Below are positions 8,923 through 11,957 of a stretch of DNA of 11,957 bases, piece after piece (the stretch's first letter is position 1; every line of letters begins with the position of its first letter). The notes beneath the pieces are model-generated. The model did not search any database and was not told where the DNA came from. It was given only the letters and a program-made list of their open reading frames with translations. The translations under genes and the position numbers were made by a program. The DNA comes from a bacterium (GTDB lineage Bacteria > Auribacterota > UBA3054 > B51-G9), in contig JAOZSF010000027.1 of assembly GCA_029939815.1 (NCBI GenBank), forward strand, positions 1 to 11,957, written 5' to 3'.

Positions 8923-9498
8923 TCATAATTCATAAAGAATTATTTCGTTAAGCGGGCGTTTGGGAACATGGTGAATATTTTTTTCATCGCGCCAGTATTT
9001 AATATCATCCGGTGATTTTGTTTCTTCGATCTGCACTTTTTCTATCGGTTTTCCAAGTGCAATAACAAGTAAGATTTCGAATTTAGAATCTATGTTTAAC
9101 GCGGATGAAAGATTCCCTTTTTTAATTGAACCTATCATACAACCGCCCAAACCTTTTTCAACAGCGCCGAGCAAAATACTTTGCGCGGCAATACCGCAAT
9201 CACAGCTGAATTCGTTTTTTATATTTTTATCACCAAGAATAATAATATATGCTGACGGTCTTTCGGGTTCAACCGGACCGTTCCAGTTTTTAAGATAGCC
9301 TGCCCAGGCAAGCTGCGGGAAAATTTCTGAGTTAGTTTCGGATGAATTAGAAATAATAAATTTAAGCGGCTGTAAATTCGCTCCTGAAGGTGATAGCTTG
9401 GCAAATCCGACTAATTCTCTCAAAGTATCAATAGGAATTTTAAAAGAATTATCAAATCTCCTGTAACTTCTGTTCTTTTTAATTAGATTTTTGAACAT
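8923..9498 (-). CDS. Nitroreductase-family FMN flavoprotein
   Basis: This 191-residue protein belongs to the nitroreductase superfamily, cytoplasmic FMN enzymes that use NAD(P)H to reduce nitro groups, quinones, flavins or enones. The length is typical. The FMN-binding N-terminal basic motif is at residues 10-14 (RSYRR). The SPSGANLQP segment is at 36-44, where most members have S-P-S-x-x-N-x-Q-P. The dimer-interface/FMN helix is at 100-125 (DCGIAAQSILLGAVEKGLGG), and a closing LGKP is at 148-151. The C-terminal stretch at 166-186 (KYWRDEKNIHHVPKRPLNE) is typical of this subgroup. The natural substrate cannot be told from sequence. It is the first of a tight leftward set (three bases to the next gene) and lies 67 bases after the kinase gene, so it may have its own weak promoter or be read through. 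No SD precedes its ATG. Confidence 0.9.
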   Translation of the reverse strand: MFKNLIKKNRSYRRFDNSFKIPIDTLRELVGFAKLSPSGANLQPLKFIISNSSETNSEIFPQLAWAGYLKNWNGPVEPERPSAYIIILGDKNIKNEFSCDCGIAAQSILLGAVEKGLGGCMIGSIKKGNLSSALNIDSKFEILLVIALGKPIEKVQIEETKSPDDIKYWRDEKNIHHVPKRPLNEIILYEL

Positions 9499-9546
9499 GT
9501 GTCGCTTTTAATATTTTGCGTCTTTAACTTGAATTATGATCATGCG

Positions 9547-9562
9547 ATAATCCAATAATCCA
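9547..9562. repeat. Two-copy 8-bp direct repeat (ATAATCCA)
   Basis: Two perfect head-to-tail copies of ATAATCCA lie between the kinase and nitroreductase genes, at 9547-9554 and 9555-9562. A further partial match, CCAATAATCCA, is found at 9619-9629 inside the end of the kinase gene. The repeat abuts a perfect hairpin (9560-9578). Its function is unknown; it may be the scar of a small intergenic repeat element. Confidence 0.6.
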
Positions 9563-9578
9563 AGGTCAAAGACCTTGG
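9560..9578 (-). terminator. Perfect 8-bp hairpin over the kinase stop codon
   Basis: CCAAGGTC and GACCTTGG form a perfect 8-bp stem with a 3-base loop. The TGA stop codon of the kinase gene (9566-9568) lies inside it. There is no T-run after it on the minus strand (the next bases are ATTATTGG), so it is not a standard intrinsic terminator. It could stabilise the 3' end of the kinase message, attenuate read-through, or be part of an intergenic palindromic repeat. The hairpin is certain; its role is not. Confidence 0.4.
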
Positions 9579-10738
9579 TTACATTCTTTGTAGCTACGGT
9601 TTTTAATCGCGGAGTTACCCAATAATCCACCATTCCAATTTTTCCTTACAATTTCATTCATCGCTTCTTCCTGCTCTTCCATGGACTGAACAAGTTTAAA
9701 TTGAACGCGTGCCCGGTCGAGGTTATGGTTTTCCCGATGTGTTTTAAAATAAACATCTCCATTAAGGTGATCAGCGAGAAACCGCAAGCCAATTTCATAA
9801 GTAATTAACTTCCCGGAAAAAGCAAGAAGTTCAATCTCTTTCGGTGAAAGTGATTCCCCGGCCGATTCAAGATAACCGCGAACCAGCGCATCGAACATTT
9901 TAATATCCATTTCAATCAAATCGAGGTTCTGCTCGTCTTCTTCGCCGGTTGGGGTTGCAGTACGAACACAGTCGCCAAAATCGTAAAGAGCGAGACCGGG
10001 CATTACTGTATCGAGGTCAATGACACAAATGCCTTCTCCGGAATTATCGTCAATCATCACATTATTCAATTTTGTATCGTTGTGAGTAACTTTCAATTTT
10101 ATTGATCCATCCGCCAGGCAATCAACGAGTTTGGAAGCGATATTTTTTCTTGATTTTGCAAAATCAATTTCACTTTTAGCAGAAGCGACACGTTCCGCAG
10201 AAGCGTTTTTCAACGCCTGTTCGAATTGTTCAAACCGCTTTGGTGTATTATGGAAATCGGGGATTGTTTCGTGAATCTGCTCTATCGGTAAGTCACTCAA
10301 AAGAGACGAAAAATCCCCGAATGATTTTGCTGCCTGATAAGCCTGTTCCGGCGATTGAGCGATGTCATAAGTAGTTGCGTTTTCGATAAACAAATAAGTT
10401 CTCCAAACGTTATTTTTTTCATCAACGAACCATTTTTCACCGGTAGTTGTCGGAATGAGAGTAAGAACCCTCCTTGAAGGATTTATTCCCGCTTCTTCAT
10501 ATTTATTTCTTATATGCGAAGTCACTTTGTCAATATTCTCCATCACCTGCTCAGGTTTCTTAAAAATATTGCCGTTTATTTTTTGCAATACGTGATGACC
10601 CGGTCGTTCTCCTCCGTTAATACGCAGGAAATAAGTATGATTAATGTGCCCTGTTTTACAGACCAGAAGTTCCGCGAGATGATTTTTCCCGAAGAATCGC
10701 TCTATAGCAAAATCAATTGTTTGTCGTATTTTCTCCAT
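9566..10738 (-). CDS. NahK-like kinase (APH/choline kinase fold phosphotransferase)
   Basis: This 390-residue protein belongs to the aminoglycoside phosphotransferase/choline kinase fold and most resembles the N-acetylhexosamine 1-kinase group. That group phosphorylates GlcNAc or GalNAc at C1 with ATP for amino-sugar salvage. Evidence is the N-terminal GHINHTY (30-36), a nucleotide-side segment HVLQKINGNIFKKPEQVMENI (49-69), the catalytic loop HNDTKLNN (219-226, base D221, metal ligand N226) and the metal-binding DLD (241-243). The C-terminal helical part has YEIGLRFLADHLNGD (314-328). It is older practice to call such proteins mucin desulfatases, which is probably wrong. The true substrate is unproven. 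The last about 20 residues, after KNWNGG, are encoded by palindrome-rich DNA and may be a repeat-derived extension. A sigma70-type promoter ends only a few bases before the ATG, so the message may be nearly leaderless. Confidence 0.88.
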   Translation of the reverse strand: MEKIRQTIDFAIERFFGKNHLAELLVCKTGHINHTYFLRINGGERPGHHVLQKINGNIFKKPEQVMENIDKVTSHIRNKYEEAGINPSRRVLTLIPTTTGEKWFVDEKNNVWRTYLFIENATTYDIAQSPEQAYQAAKSFGDFSSLLSDLPIEQIHETIPDFHNTPKRFEQFEQALKNASAERVASAKSEIDFAKSRKNIASKLVDCLADGSIKLKVTHNDTKLNNVMIDDNSGEGICVIDLDTVMPGLALYDFGDCVRTATPTGEEDEQNLDLIEMDIKMFDALVRGYLESAGESLSPKEIELLAFSGKLITYEIGLRFLADHLNGDVYFKTHRENHNLDRARVQFKLVQSMEEQEEAMNEIVRKNWNGGLLGNSAIKNRSYKECNQGL

Positions 10739-10747
10739 AATAAAAAA

Positions 10748-10776
10748 ATTATAAGAAAAAAGCCGGATAAATGCAA
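10748..10776 (-). promoter_or_regulatory. Sigma70-type promoter for the leftward kinase gene
   Basis: On the minus strand a perfect TATAAT lies at 10753-10748, preceded after exactly 17 bases by TTGCAT at 10776-10771 as a -35 element (only the TTG core matches). Transcription would begin near 10741, about three bases before the ATG at 10738, which predicts a leaderless or near-leaderless mRNA. Confidence 0.5.
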
Positions 10777-10800
10777 TAGATTATTTTTTATGATTCATAC

Positions 10801-10829
10801 TCGACTACAATTTGATATTTTGATATAAT
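10801..10829 (+). promoter_or_regulatory. Sigma70-type promoter with extended -10 for the flavoenzyme gene
   Basis: A perfect TATAAT at 10824-10829 is preceded by TGA at 10821-10823, giving an extended -10 (TGnTATAAT). A -35-like TCGACT (4 of 6 matches to TTGACA) lies at 10801-10806 with a 17-base spacer. The predicted start of transcription is near 10836, giving a leader of about 30 bases before the ATG at 10869. It stands back to back with the leftward promoter. Confidence 0.6.
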
Positions 10830-10868
10830 ATTCAAAATGAAATATTTAATCCTTTTTCAATGGAAATT

Positions 10869-11903
10869 ATGAGCAATACTATTAATAAAGAAAAACTTGA
10901 TAATTTGTGGAAACGCGGACAAGACCTGCTCGGCGTTGATTATCCAATAATGTGCGGCGCGATGACCTGGGTAAGCGAACCAACTCTCGTTGCCGCCGTA
11001 TGTAACGCCGGCGCATTCGCGAGTCTTGCCTGCGGGAATATGCCTCCTGAAATTCTCGAAGAACAAATTACAATGACTAGAGCGCTTACAGACAAACCTT
11101 TCGCCGTAAATTTAATTACCGTTGCTCCAAATTATAAAACTCACCTTGACGTTGTTGTAAAAGCTAAACTTCCGGTTATTGTTTTCGCGGGTGCGGTTCC
11201 GAAAGATACGGAAATCGAATACGCAAAAAGTTCCGGCGCTAAAGTGTTGTCATTTGCTTCAACGGACGCACTCGCAAAAAGAATGATTAGATCAGGTGTT
11301 GACGGACTTATCCTCGAAGGAATGGAAGCAGGCGGACATATCGGTCCGGTTGCAGGCCCAATTCTCTGGCAGCAGATTTTATTTAAGTTCAGTGAAGAAG
11401 TACCTATTTTTATTGCCGGAAGCATTGCAACGGGTAAAATGATGGCGCACATGCTTTTAATGGGCGCCGCGGGAGTTCAACTCGGCACACGTTTTGTTAT
11501 GACCGATGAATGTATAGTTCACGATAATTTCAAAGACGCTTTTCGTCGTGCAAAGGCGCGGGACGCGATAGCAACACCTCAATTCGATTCACGATTACCT
11601 GTAATCCCTGTTCGCGCACTGAAAAATGTCGGCAGTGATGAATTCAGTGAATTGCAGCTTCGACTCCTTCAAGAACTTCGTTTGGGAAAAATTGACAGAG
11701 AAACCGCTCAATTTGAAGTTGAAAAATTCTGGATGGGCGCGCTTAAGCAAGCCGCCGTTGACGGAGATATTGATAACGGCTCACTTATGGCCGGACAGGC
11801 TGTAGGTCTCGCGGACGAAATTAAATCTGTAAAAGAAGTTATTAATGAATTAATAATTGACGCGGAAAAAGAACTTGAGAATATATCAGGATTATTGAGT
11901 TAG
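10869..11903 (+). CDS. FabK / nitronate monooxygenase-family FMN enzyme
   Basis: This 344-residue (from ATG 10869) TIM-barrel flavoprotein belongs to the NAD(P)H-dependent enoyl-ACP reductase FabK / 2-nitropropane dioxygenase family. These are cytoplasmic enzymes that either reduce enoyl-ACP in fatty-acid synthesis or oxidise alkyl nitronates. Family marks are YPIMCGAMTWVSEPTLVAAV (25-44), EGMEAGGHIGP with the conserved catalytic histidine H157, the FMN-phosphate loops AGSIATG (183-189) and GAAGVQLGTRFVMTDE (199-214), and the C-terminal SLMAGQAVGLADEIKSVKEVI (305-325). The two functions cannot be separated reliably by eye. An alternative in-frame ATG at 10860 would add three residues. ATG 10869 is preferred because a weak GGA lies just upstream at a usable distance. 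The gene has its own promoter and its TAG stop is formed by the first unit of a heptamer array. Confidence 0.9.
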   Translation: MSNTINKEKLDNLWKRGQDLLGVDYPIMCGAMTWVSEPTLVAAVCNAGAFASLACGNMPPEILEEQITMTRALTDKPFAVNLITVAPNYKTHLDVVVKAKLPVIVFAGAVPKDTEIEYAKSSGAKVLSFASTDALAKRMIRSGVDGLILEGMEAGGHIGPVAGPILWQQILFKFSEEVPIFIAGSIATGKMMAHMLLMGAAGVQLGTRFVMTDECIVHDNFKDAFRRAKARDAIATPQFDSRLPVIPVRALKNVGSDEFSELQLRLLQELRLGKIDRETAQFEVEKFWMGALKQAAVDGDIDNGSLMAGQAVGLADEIKSVKEVINELIIDAEKELENISGLLS

Positions 11904-11955
11904 ACGTTAGACGTTAGACGTTAGACGTTAGACGTTAGACGTTAGACGTTAGACA
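11900..11955. repeat. Tandem 7-bp repeat array (TTAGACG)n
   Basis: Seven perfect head-to-tail copies of TTAGACG run from 11900 to 11948, followed by an eighth copy ending in A instead of G (11949-11955). The window then ends, so the array may continue. The first copy supplies the TAG stop codon of the flavoenzyme gene. Because 7 is not a multiple of 3, the array places TAG in all three forward frames every 21 bases, and TAA likewise on the reverse strand (CGTCTAA), so it blocks translation in six frames. Such heptamer arrays are usually intergenic and vary in copy number between strains. Confidence 0.95.
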
Positions 11956-11957
11956 TT

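Noticed and set aside
9533..9563. A promoter for the nitroreductase gene (TTGGAT at 9563-9558, CATAAT at 9538-9533, minus strand)
   Set aside because: The spacer is 19 bases and the region is repeat-rich, so the match is too weak to list as a feature.
10812..10829. TTGATA at 10812-10817 as the -35 of the rightward promoter
   Set aside because: It is only 6 bases from the TATAAT at 10824; the element at 10801 has the correct 17-base spacing.
11900..11957. CRISPR array
   Set aside because: The units are 7 bp, directly adjacent, with no spacers and no cas genes.

Overview
This AT-rich bacterial window looks like a fragment from a free-living or gut/sediment organism of the PVC superphylum or a similar lineage (Lentisphaerae/Kiritimatiellota-like). 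That placement is an inference. It rests on the very large Asp/Asn-rich secreted protein with cohesin-like and beta-solenoid-like repeats, on the secreted glycosidase-like protein, and on the near absence of Shine-Dalgarno sequences. The genes use the standard bacterial code, with TAA, TAG and TGA all serving as stops. No rRNA, tRNA, CRISPR array, transposase or phage gene is visible.

Layout. Positions 36-5048 (+) hold one giant secreted protein of 1670 residues. A 98-base convergent gap follows (5049-5146). Next comes a leftward block read from 10738 down to 5147: an NahK-like sugar/small-molecule kinase, a 67-base spacer with palindromic and tandem repeats, a nitroreductase-like flavoprotein, an 861-residue secreted carbohydrate-binding protein, endonuclease III (nth), and a broken radical SAM gene. 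The last four are separated by only 1-3 bases and probably form one transcript. A 130-base divergent region (10739-10868) carries a good sigma70-type promoter for each direction. To its right a FabK/nitronate monooxygenase-like flavoenzyme (10869-11903, +) ends inside a 7-bp tandem repeat that runs to the window edge.

How the genes fit together. The two large exported proteins point to cell-surface or carbohydrate-related functions, and the NahK-like kinase would suit amino-sugar salvage. Nth is a housekeeping DNA repair enzyme carried in the same transcript. I see no coherent new defence, mobile or biosynthetic system. The points most worth checking are the internally deleted radical SAM gene, the apparent loss of a catalytic barrel from the 861-residue protein, the modular architecture of the giant protein, the heptamer array that supplies a stop codon, and the SD-less or leaderless-looking gene starts.
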